Positions 31,099 to 38,904 of a stretch of DNA of 42,513 nucleotides are shown here, one piece after another. Positions within the stretch are counted from its first letter, which is position 1. Each line of letters opens with the position of its first letter. The notes beneath the pieces are model-generated. The model made no database searches. It saw nothing but the letters and a program-made list of their open reading frames with translations, and was not told the origin of the DNA. Source of the DNA: an uncultured Clostridia bacterium (GTDB taxonomy: Bacteria > Bacillota > Clostridia > Oscillospirales > Acutalibacteraceae); the NCBI GenBank assembly GCA_937920235.1, contig CALGUK010000030.1:1-42513 (forward strand). The letters run 5' to 3'. The position numbers were made by a program, and so were the translations under genes.

Positions 31099-32073
31099 TC
31101 AGTATGTAACTGCGTATTCGGTAATAACCTGAATACCAACCTTTGCGCCGTTCATTGTGACGAATGCAAGCTTTGCATCGAGACCGAGAACGCAGGGAGC
31201 ATTGATATTCAATGCTGTGAGGTTGCCTGTTGCCTTATCAATTGTAGCAACAGCAGTTACGTTTTCATAAGCAATATTGATGTTTGAAAGTGAAAGACCG
31301 GGAACTGCACCGATAGCGCCTGTGATCTGGCTTTCTTCAATAACACCTGCAACAGAACCTACACCGTCAGCGTTTGCCTTGGGGTTTGTAGCATTCTTTG
31401 CAACAACAGTGATAACATAAGCGTTGCCCTTTTCTTGGCGAGTGATTTTCTGGACACCGTTAAGTGTGAGAGCATTTGCATCGGGAAGCTTTGTCTTGTC
31501 CCAAGCTTCGTTCTTAACCTTGATAGAAGCCTCGTCCTTAGCCATAAACATACCCATAAGAGTTGATGCTGCACTTGAAAGTCCGCCTGCCTCAACAATA
31601 CCCTTATAGTTGATAGCTCCGTCTTTAACGCGGATAACTGACTTTGACTTTGTTCTTGCAGCGGCTACGCCCTTTTTATACATATCAAGGATTTCCTGCT
31701 TCTCGTCTGAAGCACCCTGAGAAGGAGCGTTTGCATCATCACCCTGAGTTGCATCGCCGGGGGTTGTTGCATCGTCACCCGGAACTGTTGCATCGTCACC
31801 GGGAACTGCTGAGTCAACATCGGGAACTGCTGAGTCACCGTTTACATTGTTACCGTCAGTTGAAGTGCTGTTGTTAACCGTGCCTGAAACAACCGTTGTC
31901 TGTCCTGCCTTAGCCATATATGTAAATGCAATTGAAACTGCACTATACACTATAACCAAAGAAAGCAATACAGCGATTGTGCTGAGAAATACCTTTGAGA
32001 ACTTTTTGCCTTTTTCTGCGCTTTTCTCAGTTTTTGCTTTGTATTCTTCAACTGTGAACTGTTTTTTTGCCAT
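31099..32073 (-). CDS. signal-anchored exported protein with PGDD-rich linker, unknown function
   Basis: A 324-aa protein I do not recognise. A basic cytoplasmic N-terminus (about 27 aa, Lys-rich) is followed by one hydrophobic anchor (residues ~28-52, VFLSTIAVLLSLVIVYSAVSIAF). Next is a low-complexity Asp/Pro/Gly/Thr linker (about 58-118), with repeats such as VPGDDATVPGDDATTPGD, and a predicted soluble domain of ~200 residues with alternating strands (KTKLPDANALTLNGVQKITR; AVATIDKATGNLTALNI). The anchor and linker suggest an extracellular domain held off the membrane. AAAGGAG precedes ATG 32073. Promoter shares the gap with the VanY gene. No homolog can be named without searching. Confidence 0.85.
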   Translation of the reverse strand: MAKKQFTVEEYKAKTEKSAEKGKKFSKVFLSTIAVLLSLVIVYSAVSIAFTYMAKAGQTTVVSGTVNNSTSTDGNNVNGDSAVPDVDSAVPGDDATVPGDDATTPGDATQGDDANAPSQGASDEKQEILDMYKKGVAAARTKSKSVIRVKDGAINYKGIVEAGGLSSAASTLMGMFMAKDEASIKVKNEAWDKTKLPDANALTLNGVQKITRQEKGNAYVITVVAKNATNPKANADGVGSVAGVIEESQITGAIGAVPGLSLSNINIAYENVTAVATIDKATGNLTALNINAPCVLGLDAKLAFVTMNGAKVGIQVITEYAVTY

Positions 32074-32113
32074 TTTCTTTAACTCCTTTCAAAAGTTAAA
32101 CATTTACCATACT

Positions 32114-32142
32114 ACTTTACAACAAAAACCGAAAAAAGTCAA
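32114..32142 (-). promoter_or_regulatory. promoter of the exported linker protein gene
   Basis: On the minus strand TTGACT (32142-32137), 17-bp spacer, TAAAGT (32119-32114), with a leader of about 35 nt. Confidence 0.6.
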
Positions 32143-32200
32143 CAGTAATATGCAACCTATATAAAAACTGTTGCTTCTCCGCATTCTGTTGATTTAAGTA

Positions 32201-32229
32201 TTGTTTTAATCGGAGTTTTGTGCTATAAT
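32201..32229 (+). promoter_or_regulatory. promoter of the VanY-type gene
   Basis: TTGTTT (32201-32206), 17-bp spacer, TATAAT (32224-32229) with an extended -10 TGC (32221-32223). Confidence 0.75.
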
Positions 32230-32258
32230 TATTTATAAATAAAAAGGAGGTCATCAGT

Positions 32259-33281
32259 TTGTCCTCAAAAAAGAGAAAAAAAGCTAAATCAAAAAAGCTT
32301 AATCAGAATATAGCCGTTATTATAACCTGCATTGCGGTCGCCGCACTGATTATCGCAGGAATTTCGGTTGCTCTCGACGGGAAGGATGATAATATTCCCG
32401 ACTACAGCCGTACAGATTTGCAAAATTCTGTTTCCGACCCTAAAAATGACGATGAAAACGAGTCTCCTTCCGTGAACGAAGAAAAAGAGCCGTCATCCTC
32501 TGAGGAACCCAAGTCCGATCAGGGCAGTACCGCCCCCGCAGAGCCTTCTAATACCGTCACTCCGTCAGTAAACAACAGCCAGACGGGTTCATCTGCGCTG
32601 ACAGGTTCGTTTTATGACACGGTAAAATACCGTTCACCCGACGCCGTGCCTGCAGACATATTCAAGCACGGCAGAACGCTTATGCTACTCAACAGACAGT
32701 ACGAGCTCCCGGTGGATTTCAAGTGGGATCTTGTTTATTGGTCAAACGGGCAGAGTGTTGACGCAATGTATCTTAACTGTGAAGAGCACAATTCCGTAAA
32801 AGCCGTTGACCGCGCAGCGTATCAGCCGCTTAAGGATATGTTTGCCGCCGCAGAAAAGGCAGGAGTTCCGCTTCAGCTCGTATCCGCATACAGAAGCATT
32901 TATCTTCAGGATAAGCTTTTCACACGCTCGGTAAACTCATATATCAATCAGGGCTATTCCGAAGCGCAGGCAATAGAAAAAGCTAATTTTTCCCGTACAT
33001 TCTCCGGCACAAGCGAGCACAACACGGGTCTCGGCTTTGACATACTCCAGCGCGGCAATTTTACCTTATCCGAATCATTTGAAAACTCAGCTCAGTTCAG
33101 ATGGCTGACGGAAAACGCTGAGGATTACGGATTTATTCTCAGATATCCGAAGGAGAAGGTTGATGTTACGGGCATTATGTATGAGCCTTGGCATTTCAGA
33201 TACGTCGGTATTGAACACGCAAAGCGCATAAACGAGTTGGGTATGTGCTTTGAAGAATACATTGATTATTTAGAGGGGTAA
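32259..33281 (+). CDS. D-alanyl-D-alanine carboxypeptidase, VanY/M15 family
   Basis: A membrane-anchored zinc carboxypeptidase (340 aa) that removes terminal D-Ala from peptidoglycan stem peptides. One membrane helix near residues 18-38 is followed by a Ser/Glu/Pro-rich linker to about 125, then the M15B catalytic domain. Zinc and catalytic motifs are SAYRSIYLQ near 205, SGTSEHNTGLGFDI near 248 (His and Asp ligands) and EPWHFRYVG near 308 (catalytic Glu and His ligand). The start is TTG 32259, fixed by AAGGAGG (32244-32250). No vancomycin-resistance genes are nearby, so this is ordinary wall maintenance. It is followed by plsC after 2 nt. Confidence 0.92.
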   Translation: MSSKKRKKAKSKKLNQNIAVIITCIAVAALIIAGISVALDGKDDNIPDYSRTDLQNSVSDPKNDDENESPSVNEEKEPSSSEEPKSDQGSTAPAEPSNTVTPSVNNSQTGSSALTGSFYDTVKYRSPDAVPADIFKHGRTLMLLNRQYELPVDFKWDLVYWSNGQSVDAMYLNCEEHNSVKAVDRAAYQPLKDMFAAAEKAGVPLQLVSAYRSIYLQDKLFTRSVNSYINQGYSEAQAIEKANFSRTFSGTSEHNTGLGFDILQRGNFTLSESFENSAQFRWLTENAEDYGFILRYPKEKVDVTGIMYEPWHFRYVGIEHAKRINELGMCFEEYIDYLEG

Positions 33282-33283
33282 AA

Positions 33284-34036
33284 ATGGCAAGTTTCAAGGA
33301 AAAAGTATTTGCTGCAACTGCAGTCACAAAAATTTTCGGTCAGCTTTTTACCATTATGGAGCCGAAAATTGCATATCACAAATTACTTGAAAAAAAAGGC
33401 AAGCAAGAAAAAGCTGATGCTTTCGGATTCCGCGCAGTAAAAAAGTGGGCCACCTTTGCCGTAAAAGCGGCAGGAATGAAAATCGAAGTAAACGGTCTTG
33501 AAAAGGTGCCTGCCGATAAAACCGTGCTTTTTACCCCGAACCACCAAAGTTATGCTGATATTCCTCTGCTTCTGCACGTACTCAGGGACAAAAACATCGG
33601 CTTTCTCATGCGAAAATCTCTCAACAATTTTTTCGCTATTGAGCAGATAAGCCACATTATCAAATGCGTACCCATTGACCAGGACAATCCGAGAGACAGT
33701 ATGAGAGGCCTTAAGAAAACAGCCGAAAACATCAAAAACGGTCTTTCTATGGTTGTGTTTCCCGAGGGAAAACGCAGTTTTTCAAACACTCCCGATGTTT
33801 TTATGAACGGTGCATTCAAAATTGTTCAGAAAACGGGTGTTACGGTTGTTCCCGTATATCTTCACAATGTTTTCAAGGTCCTTGAAGGTAATAATTTTAT
33901 CATCACTCCTCAAAAGGTCAGCGTAACCTTTTTTGATCCCATTGAGACATCCGAAATGAACCGTGAGGATGTAAAACAGCTTCACGACAAAGTGTATAAC
34001 CTTATTCTTGCAGAATCAAAAAAGCATAATGACTAA
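33284..34036 (+). CDS. plsC: 1-acyl-sn-glycerol-3-phosphate acyltransferase
   Basis: PlsC acylates lysophosphatidate to phosphatidate in membrane phospholipid synthesis. The HX4D catalytic motif (NHQSYADIPLL, His and Asp at about residue 86-91), the glycerophosphate-binding FPEGKRSFS near 160 and the GFLMRKSLNN segment between them match the family. The 250-aa length is typical. It starts 2 nt after the VanY stop with GAGGGG as ribosome binding site, so the two form an operon. A strong terminator follows. Confidence 0.93.
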   Translation: MASFKEKVFAATAVTKIFGQLFTIMEPKIAYHKLLEKKGKQEKADAFGFRAVKKWATFAVKAAGMKIEVNGLEKVPADKTVLFTPNHQSYADIPLLLHVLRDKNIGFLMRKSLNNFFAIEQISHIIKCVPIDQDNPRDSMRGLKKTAENIKNGLSMVVFPEGKRSFSNTPDVFMNGAFKIVQKTGVTVVPVYLHNVFKVLEGNNFIITPQKVSVTFFDPIETSEMNREDVKQLHDKVYNLILAESKKHND

Positions 34037-34042
34037 AACATG

Positions 34043-34073
34043 GGCAGTCCGCAAAAAACGGCTGCCTTTTTTT
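34043..34073 (+). terminator. plsC terminator
   Basis: GGCAG-T-CCG, a loop of As, CGG-CTGCC, then seven Ts. Confidence 0.92.
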
Positions 34074-34084
34074 ATTTTATCATA

Positions 34085-34113
34085 TTGAACATTGAACAGA
34101 TTTGGTGTATAAT
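34085..34113 (+). promoter_or_regulatory. sulfatase gene promoter
   Basis: TTGAAC (34085-34090), 17-bp spacer, TATAAT (34108-34113), leader about 25 nt. Confidence 0.75.
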
Positions 34114-34145
34114 GTAAAATATACTTTAATTGAGGAGGATGCCTT

Positions 34146-36197
34146 ATGAAAAAAGAAATTGTTTATGATAATTCCAAAAAAGTGTTTCCCATACTGCTTA
34201 TGGTAATCGGCATTGTGCTGGCACTTGCTCTTAACATTATGCGCCTTAACATTCTTGCCGTTATCAATGTTGCATATATGTGCATTATGGCAGCGGTAAC
34301 AATTCTTGGAGTTTTCATTCTTAAAAAGCTCTATCTGTGGAATTTTATCGGTTATGCCGCTTCTGCTCTCGGAATTGTTCTCTACTATGCCATCTGGGGT
34401 GCTGACGCAGGCTTCGGTGCGTTCACATCAGGTAAAGCAGGCTGGAGTTCTGCTGAACATCCGCTTTTCTCAGGTGCAGATAATTATAATTTTCTTGTCC
34501 GTCTCGGCGGCAACCTTTTAATTATTCTCCCCTGCATAATCGCCTTTGTTGCACTTTTCGCGGTCGGCAAAAAAGAATTTGCCAAAAAAGAAACAAAGGT
34601 TGCGGTAACCGGCATACTCAGTATTCTTCTTGCCGGAACAACGGTATTTTATGTTCTCACAATGAACCTTCGCTCAAAGCCTAATGTTGACAGACTTTGG
34701 GAGGGTCACGACGATTATCTTGACAAAGTTGACAAGGTAACCGAGGGCAAGCCCAACGTACTTTTTATTATGATGGACGATCTCGGCTGGGGAGACATCT
34801 CTCTCAACGGTGCCATCTATGACACTCCCAACATCGACAGCATCGGTGAAGACGGTGTTGTTTTTGACAACTTCTATTCAAGCTATTCCGTTTGTTCACC
34901 TGCACGATTCAGCCTTATGACAGGTCGTTATCCTTTCAGAGGATATGCCGACAACGTAATTTATCCTACCGTAGATACGCTCTCACCGTTTGCGCAAACC
35001 AGAATTTTCAATTCAATTGAAATGGGTAATAATACTGACGGTATGCTCGGTGATGAGATAACGATTGCTGAGGTTTTCCGGAATGCAGGCTATAACACCG
35101 GTGCATTCGGCAAATGGCATCTTGGCGATTACGGTGAATATCTGCCGACGAATCAGGGCTTTGATTATTTCTACGGCAGCCATCACGTTAACGATATGAC
35201 TCCGTTCTATCACGTTGCAGAGGAAAACGGTGAATACGAAATCGTTCACGGTACTGACGAAATGTTTGTTGACGGAAAGAAAGACCAGAGCAAGTTAAGT
35301 GAATGGATTCACGAAGAAATCAACGATTGGATTACGGATAAGGTTACAAATTCTGACGAACCCTTCTTTGCTTATTACGCAACACCGTGGCCGCACGGCC
35401 CTGTTTTTGCAGGTGACGACTTTGACGGCACAAGCGGTATGGGTACATATGTTGACTGTGTAACAGAGTTTGACTATTATCTCGGTCAGCTTTTCAACAC
35501 ACTTGAAGAGCTCGGTGTTATGGACGACACAATTATTGTGTTCACAAGTGATAACGGTCCTGCACTTGAGGGCTCAACCGGAGAACTCAGAGGCGGCAAG
35601 TACCTTGCGTATGAAGCAGGTCAGAAGGTTCCGTTTATGATAAAATGGAACAATAACAACGGCCTTTGGGAAGCAGGAACATCACGCGAACAGAGTTCGA
35701 CACTCGTTGACCTGTTCCCCACACTCGTTGAGCTTTGCGGTATCACCGGTAACGGCGGCACTTCAAACTATCTGCCTACAGACAGAACAATTGACGGTGT
35801 TTCAATGGTTCCCGTGCTCAAATCAGACACGGCAATTCATACGGCAGAGCATCCCATTCTACATATGAAGCGTGAAAAGCTCAAGGCAATTCAGTACACA
35901 ATGGAAACCGATGATGTACTGAGCCGCGAAGAATATAAGGATTACACCTACCCCGTGCTCACGGAAAACGACTACATCACCTTCAAGTATTTCCGCAAGA
36001 TGCAAAATGATAATCCGGCATTCTTTGACAAAACAAGAAAGAACTGGCTATATGTTCTCTCTGATGATAAGGGTGAAAATTACAACAGAACAAGCACTTA
36101 TCCCACAATCGCAGAAGAGCTTAATGAAAAAATGACGGCAGTTATGGAGGACTTCAAATCAAACCGCCGCGGCATCAACTACGATTACTACAAATAA
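34146..36197 (+). CDS. membrane-anchored Cys-type sulfatase
   Basis: A 683-aa protein with about five N-terminal membrane helices (near residues 13-32, 35-58, 62-82, 115-140, 150-170) and a large sulfatase domain from ~200. The metal site begins NVLFIMMDDLGWGD. The formylglycine motif is CSPARFSLMTG with Cys250, which needs conversion to formylglycine by the radical SAM maturase encoded next. TSDNGPALEG and the later HP-rich segments fit arylsulfatase-like members. The N-terminal membrane domain is unusual for secreted arylsulfatases and resembles the layout of LtaS/EptA-type enzymes, but those use Thr rather than CxPxR. The native sulfated substrate (for example mucin or glycosaminoglycan) is unknown. 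GAGGAGG precedes ATG 34146. Confidence 0.92.
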   Translation: MKKEIVYDNSKKVFPILLMVIGIVLALALNIMRLNILAVINVAYMCIMAAVTILGVFILKKLYLWNFIGYAASALGIVLYYAIWGADAGFGAFTSGKAGWSSAEHPLFSGADNYNFLVRLGGNLLIILPCIIAFVALFAVGKKEFAKKETKVAVTGILSILLAGTTVFYVLTMNLRSKPNVDRLWEGHDDYLDKVDKVTEGKPNVLFIMMDDLGWGDISLNGAIYDTPNIDSIGEDGVVFDNFYSSYSVCSPARFSLMTGRYPFRGYADNVIYPTVDTLSPFAQTRIFNSIEMGNNTDGMLGDEITIAEVFRNAGYNTGAFGKWHLGDYGEYLPTNQGFDYFYGSHHVNDMTPFYHVAEENGEYEIVHGTDEMFVDGKKDQSKLSEWIHEEINDWITDKVTNSDEPFFAYYATPWPHGPVFAGDDFDGTSGMGTYVDCVTEFDYYLGQLFNTLEELGVMDDTIIVFTSDNGPALEGSTGELRGGKYLAYEAGQKVPFMIKWNNNNGLWEAGTSREQSSTLVDLFPTLVELCGITGNGGTSNYLPTDRTIDGVSMVPVLKSDTAIHTAEHPILHMKREKLKAIQYTMETDDVLSREEYKDYTYPVLTENDYITFKYFRKMQNDNPAFFDKTRKNWLYVLSDDKGENYNRTSTYPTIAEELNEKMTAVMEDFKSNRRGINYDYYK

Positions 36198-36210
36198 AGC
36201 ATAAAGACAT

Positions 36211-36245
36211 AAACCCGTTGAAAGTTGCATTTCAACGGGTTTTAT
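36211..36245 (+). terminator. sulfatase gene terminator
   Basis: AAACCCGTTGAAA (36211-36223) pairs perfectly with TTTCAACGGGTTT (36230-36242). Only three Ts end the stem, followed by ATTAT. Leaky read-through to the maturase is possible. Confidence 0.8.
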
Positions 36246-36253
36246 TATATAAT
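36225..36253 (+). promoter_or_regulatory. maturase promoter within the terminator loop
   Basis: TTGCAT (36225-36230), 17-bp spacer, TATAAT (36248-36253). The -35 box lies in the loop and descending arm of the terminator hairpin, so the maturase can be made independently of the sulfatase. Confidence 0.55.
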
Positions 36254-36307
36254 TAGGACAATTCAACAACTTTAAAAAAGTTAATCTGTATTACGGAGTG
36301 AAAAGCT

Positions 36308-37402
36308 ATGCCGCCTCTTTCAATAATGATAAAACCTGCATCGAGCCTTTGCAATATGCGATGCGAATACTGCTTCTACCACAATGTCACCGAGTTGCGT
36401 GAGGTGACATCCTTCGGTATTATGACAAATGAGACCGCTGACAATCTCATTGAAAAGGCACTCCGCTTTGCCGACGGTGAGAGTGTTGCTTTCGCTTTTC
36501 AGGGTGGTGAGCCGTTAATGGCGGGTCTCCCCTATTTTGAGCACTTTGTCGAAAAGGTCAAGACATCAAACAAGCTCAACAGTCAGATTTATTTCAGCAC
36601 ACAGACAAACGGTACGCTTGTCAATGACGAATGGTGCGAATTTTTCCGCCGTAATAATTTCCTTGTGGGATTGAGTCTTGACGGGAATTATGAGCACAAC
36701 AAGTTCCGCGTTGATGCCAACCGCGAAAATACATTTTACCGTATCCTGAGTGCCGCCGAAAAGTTCAAAAAGCACAATGTGGAATTCAATATTCTGACGG
36801 TTCTCACGGGGTACTGTGCCGACCACATTGACGAAATATACCGATTTTTCCGCAGCAAAGGCTTCAGATATCTGCAATTCATCCCATGTCTGCGTCCTTT
36901 TGATGATAAAAGCGAGAGCGAGTTGTATATGACTCCTGAGCAATACGGCAATTTCCTTGTGAAATGCTTCAATTACTATGTAAAGGACTATGTGCGCGGA
37001 CAATACACAAGTGTCCGTTGGTTTGACAATGTGGTTCATCTTTTTCTCGGAAACAAGACAGAGCAGTGCGGTATGTGCGGTCACTGTATGCATCAGTTTG
37101 TCGCTGAGGGTAACGGAAATATTTATCCCTGCGACTTCTACTGTACTGACGAATGGTATCTCGGCAATATCAATGACGAAAAAGAAAACTTTGATACCCT
37201 TGCCCACTGTGAAAAGGCTATTGAATTTTTAAGAGAAAGTCTTGCCGTTCCCGAAAAGTGTAAAAAATGCAGATTTTATCCCGTATGCCGTGCAGGCGGT
37301 TGTAAGCGCACAAGGGAGGACAGAGATTACTGCGAAAGCTATAAAAAATTCTTCTCATCATGTCTGCCCTTGTTCAGAGCATTCATAAATGAAAAAAAAT
37401 AA
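36308..37402 (+). CDS. anaerobic sulfatase-maturating enzyme
   Basis: A 364-aa radical SAM protein with a SPASM domain that oxidises the sulfatase active-site Cys (or Ser) to formylglycine without oxygen. The radical SAM cluster is CNMRCEYC (C15, C19, C22). GGEPLMAGLPYFEH near residue 67 and STQTNGTLV near 100 are family motifs. The C-terminal cysteine-rich SPASM region contains CGMCGHCMH, NIYPCDFYC, CKKCRFYPVC and RAGGCKR. Location directly after a CxPxR sulfatase gives a clear client. GGAGTG precedes ATG 36308. Confidence 0.95.
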   Translation: MPPLSIMIKPASSLCNMRCEYCFYHNVTELREVTSFGIMTNETADNLIEKALRFADGESVAFAFQGGEPLMAGLPYFEHFVEKVKTSNKLNSQIYFSTQTNGTLVNDEWCEFFRRNNFLVGLSLDGNYEHNKFRVDANRENTFYRILSAAEKFKKHNVEFNILTVLTGYCADHIDEIYRFFRSKGFRYLQFIPCLRPFDDKSESELYMTPEQYGNFLVKCFNYYVKDYVRGQYTSVRWFDNVVHLFLGNKTEQCGMCGHCMHQFVAEGNGNIYPCDFYCTDEWYLGNINDEKENFDTLAHCEKAIEFLRESLAVPEKCKKCRFYPVCRAGGCKRTREDRDYCESYKKFFSSCLPLFRAFINEKK

Positions 37403-37411
37403 GCAGATATT

Positions 37412-37831
37412 TTACGATAAGATGTATGTCAATGCCATTATAAGCGCCTCATCCGCACCTTCACTCTTGAGCAGCATTATAAGTCCCAGCAGCAACGCTT
37501 TGTCCGGTTCCGCAAACAGTCCTTGAAGAATGCCGTGGTTTGTGTTATTTTCCCGTTCAGGAGGTTTTTCCTGTTCGTGACTACTTTCCTGCTCACGCTG
37601 AAAAAACTCCTTAAAAGTCGGATAAGACATATTTTCAGGGAAATTCGGTGGCATATTGGTCACTCGTGCGGAAACAGTTTCTGTTCTTTTCGGTTCTTGC
37701 TCTCTTTTTCCGCGGTTGAACTCCTCCTGTGCCGATTTTGTGACCTCGTCCGCTGTCCTTTTCATCTCACGGACTCTCTCCATAGCCTTCTGCTGCATAT
37801 TCTGAATATCCGAATACGAATAACCGTTCAT
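37412..37831 (-). CDS. unknown protein, third gene of a three-gene cluster
   Basis: A 139-aa protein without a family I recognise. It has a hydrophilic, Glu/Arg/Gln-rich central part (about 15-90, likely disordered or coiled: MQQKAMERVREMKRTADEVTKSA) and a C-terminal hydrophobic or amphipathic stretch (KALLLGLIMLLKSEGADEALIMALTYIL). ATG 37831 is chosen because it starts one base after the upstream stop, behind GGGGGATG. An ATG at 37915 would run deep into the upstream gene. The stop is 9 bp from the convergent maturase stop. Confidence 0.75.
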   Translation of the reverse strand: MNGYSYSDIQNMQQKAMERVREMKRTADEVTKSAQEEFNRGKREQEPKRTETVSARVTNMPPNFPENMSYPTFKEFFQREQESSHEQEKPPERENNTNHGILQGLFAEPDKALLLGLIMLLKSEGADEALIMALTYILS

Positions 37832-37832
37832 G

Positions 37833-38162
37833 TTAAAACATCCCCCTGAGCAACGGCAAAACTTCCATAAGCTGTAAAAATTTAACGGCTTCATCCGCTT
37901 TTTGCTTTCTATCATCGCTGAGCATCGGCTTTAAATCCTCTATGAGTCTTGTGCGGTAATCACTTTTATTTAATCGGCCTGCAATCCCCATAATCTTTTT
38001 CATTGTATCACCGTCAAGAGAAAACTCCGGCATCACCGGGGCTTCCGACTGTGTTTTATTCTGTTCGGGACTTTTATTATCGGTAAGAGACTCCGCAATG
38101 CTTCGGATTTTCGCCATATCCTCATCGCTTAATGAGGACAGCATCTTCTCAATGTCAATCAT
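37833..38162 (-). CDS. unknown protein, second gene of a three-gene cluster
   Basis: A 109-aa helical protein. Charged heptad-like segments (DIEKMLSSLSDEDMAKIRSIAESL, and DTMKKIMGIAGRLNKSDYRTRLIEDLKPML) precede a hydrophobic end (FLQLMEVLPLLRGMF). I cannot assign a family. It starts by overlapping the previous gene by 8 bp and is followed by the third gene after 1 nt, so the three genes are a coupled operon. Co-occurrence with spore genes elsewhere has not been checked. Confidence 0.75.
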   Translation of the reverse strand: MIDIEKMLSSLSDEDMAKIRSIAESLTDNKSPEQNKTQSEAPVMPEFSLDGDTMKKIMGIAGRLNKSDYRTRLIEDLKPMLSDDRKQKADEAVKFLQLMEVLPLLRGMF

Positions 38163-38367
38163 TGTTTCCCTCCGTGAATTTTTTCATCAAATCCTTTGCG
38201 CGCTGTGACGAAAGCAGTTTTTCAAGAGTTTTTTTATCACTTAGCACCTCCGTAAGCTTTTTGTTCTGTTCCGGAGTCAGACTGTTTATCAGATAATCTC
38301 TTGTCTCACTGTTTGTTCCGCTGTTTCGGATTTTTTCCATTATTTCATCAAAATTATTATTATACAT
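38155..38367 (-). CDS. unknown small protein, first gene of a three-gene cluster
   Basis: A 70-aa hydrophilic, helix-rich protein (NNFDEIMEKIRNSG.., SLTPEQNKKLTEVLSD.., LEKLLSSQRAKDLMKKF). ATG 38367 is preferred over GTG 38379 because the GGTGG ribosome binding site lies between them. A weak promoter may use TATAAT on the minus strand (38399-38394) with a poor -35 (TTATGC). The plus-strand phosphodiesterase promoter overlaps its first codons. Confidence 0.7.
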   Translation of the reverse strand: MYNNNFDEIMEKIRNSGTNSETRDYLINSLTPEQNKKLTEVLSDKKTLEKLLSSQRAKDLMKKFTEGNND

Positions 38368-38395
38368 TGAAACCACCACCGTTTTACTGTATAAT
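38367..38395 (+). promoter_or_regulatory. promoter of the YfcE-like gene and nagA
   Basis: TTGAAA (38367-38372), 17-bp spacer, TATAAT (38390-38395), start near 38402. It overlaps the 5' end of the divergent unknown gene. An imperfect palindrome ATGCAATACATATTATGCAT (38401-38420) lies at the predicted start. Confidence 0.65.
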
Positions 38396-38438
38396 TATAT
38401 ATGCAATACATATTATGCATAAAAAGGCGGTGATATGC

Positions 38439-38900
38439 TTGAGAATACTTGTGCTTTCCGACTCGCACTGTGACTTCTTTTCATTAAAAAAAGCCATTGA
38501 AGCACAACCCACGGCAGAAACAGTTGTTTTTCTCGGTGACGGATATACAGATTTTGAGAAGTGCAGGCCTCTTCTTGCTGATAAAACCGTATATTGTGTA
38601 CGCGGAAACAATGATTTTCATTGTGATTATCCGAAAAACACTATTTTTGAAGCCGGCGGACTCAGAATCTACATATCCCACGGTCATTACGAATATGTAA
38701 AAAGCGGTCTCGGGTATATCACATCTGTTGCAAAAAGGAATAAGTGCAATCTTGTCCTCTACGGCCATACCCACGTTCAGCAGGAGGATAATACCGACGG
38801 AATTAAGCTTTTTTGTCCCGGTTCGATCAGAAGTGATGAATACGGTGTGGTCGATATTACCGACAACGGATACATATGTATCGGTATCAAAATGAGGTGA
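38439..38900 (+). CDS. YfcE/MJ0936-type metallophosphoesterase
   Basis: A 153-aa compact phosphoesterase of the YfcE/MJ0936 family. Motifs are LVLSDSHCD (near 4), FLGDGYTDF (near 33), RGNNDFHCDYP (near 54), ISHGHYEY (near 78) and YGHTHVQQ (near 107). They are the usual two-metal ligands, and family members hydrolyse phosphodiesters or small phosphoesters in vitro. The TTG start at 38439 is set by GGCGGTGA upstream. An ATG at 38415 would overlap that site. nagA follows with a 4-nt gap, so they are co-transcribed. Confidence 0.88.
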   Translation: MRILVLSDSHCDFFSLKKAIEAQPTAETVVFLGDGYTDFEKCRPLLADKTVYCVRGNNDFHCDYPKNTIFEAGGLRIYISHGHYEYVKSGLGYITSVAKRNKCNLVLYGHTHVQQEDNTDGIKLFCPGSIRSDEYGVVDITDNGYICIGIKMR

Positions 38901-38904
38901 TAAT

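Noticed and set aside
32259..33281. Vancomycin resistance role for the VanY-type gene
   Set aside because: No vanH/A/X or VanRS genes nearby; it is paired with plsC. VanY-fold carboxypeptidases are common wall-maintenance enzymes.
36566..37207. 213-codon minus-strand frame opposite the sulfatase maturase
   Set aside because: Shadow of a well-supported radical SAM gene.
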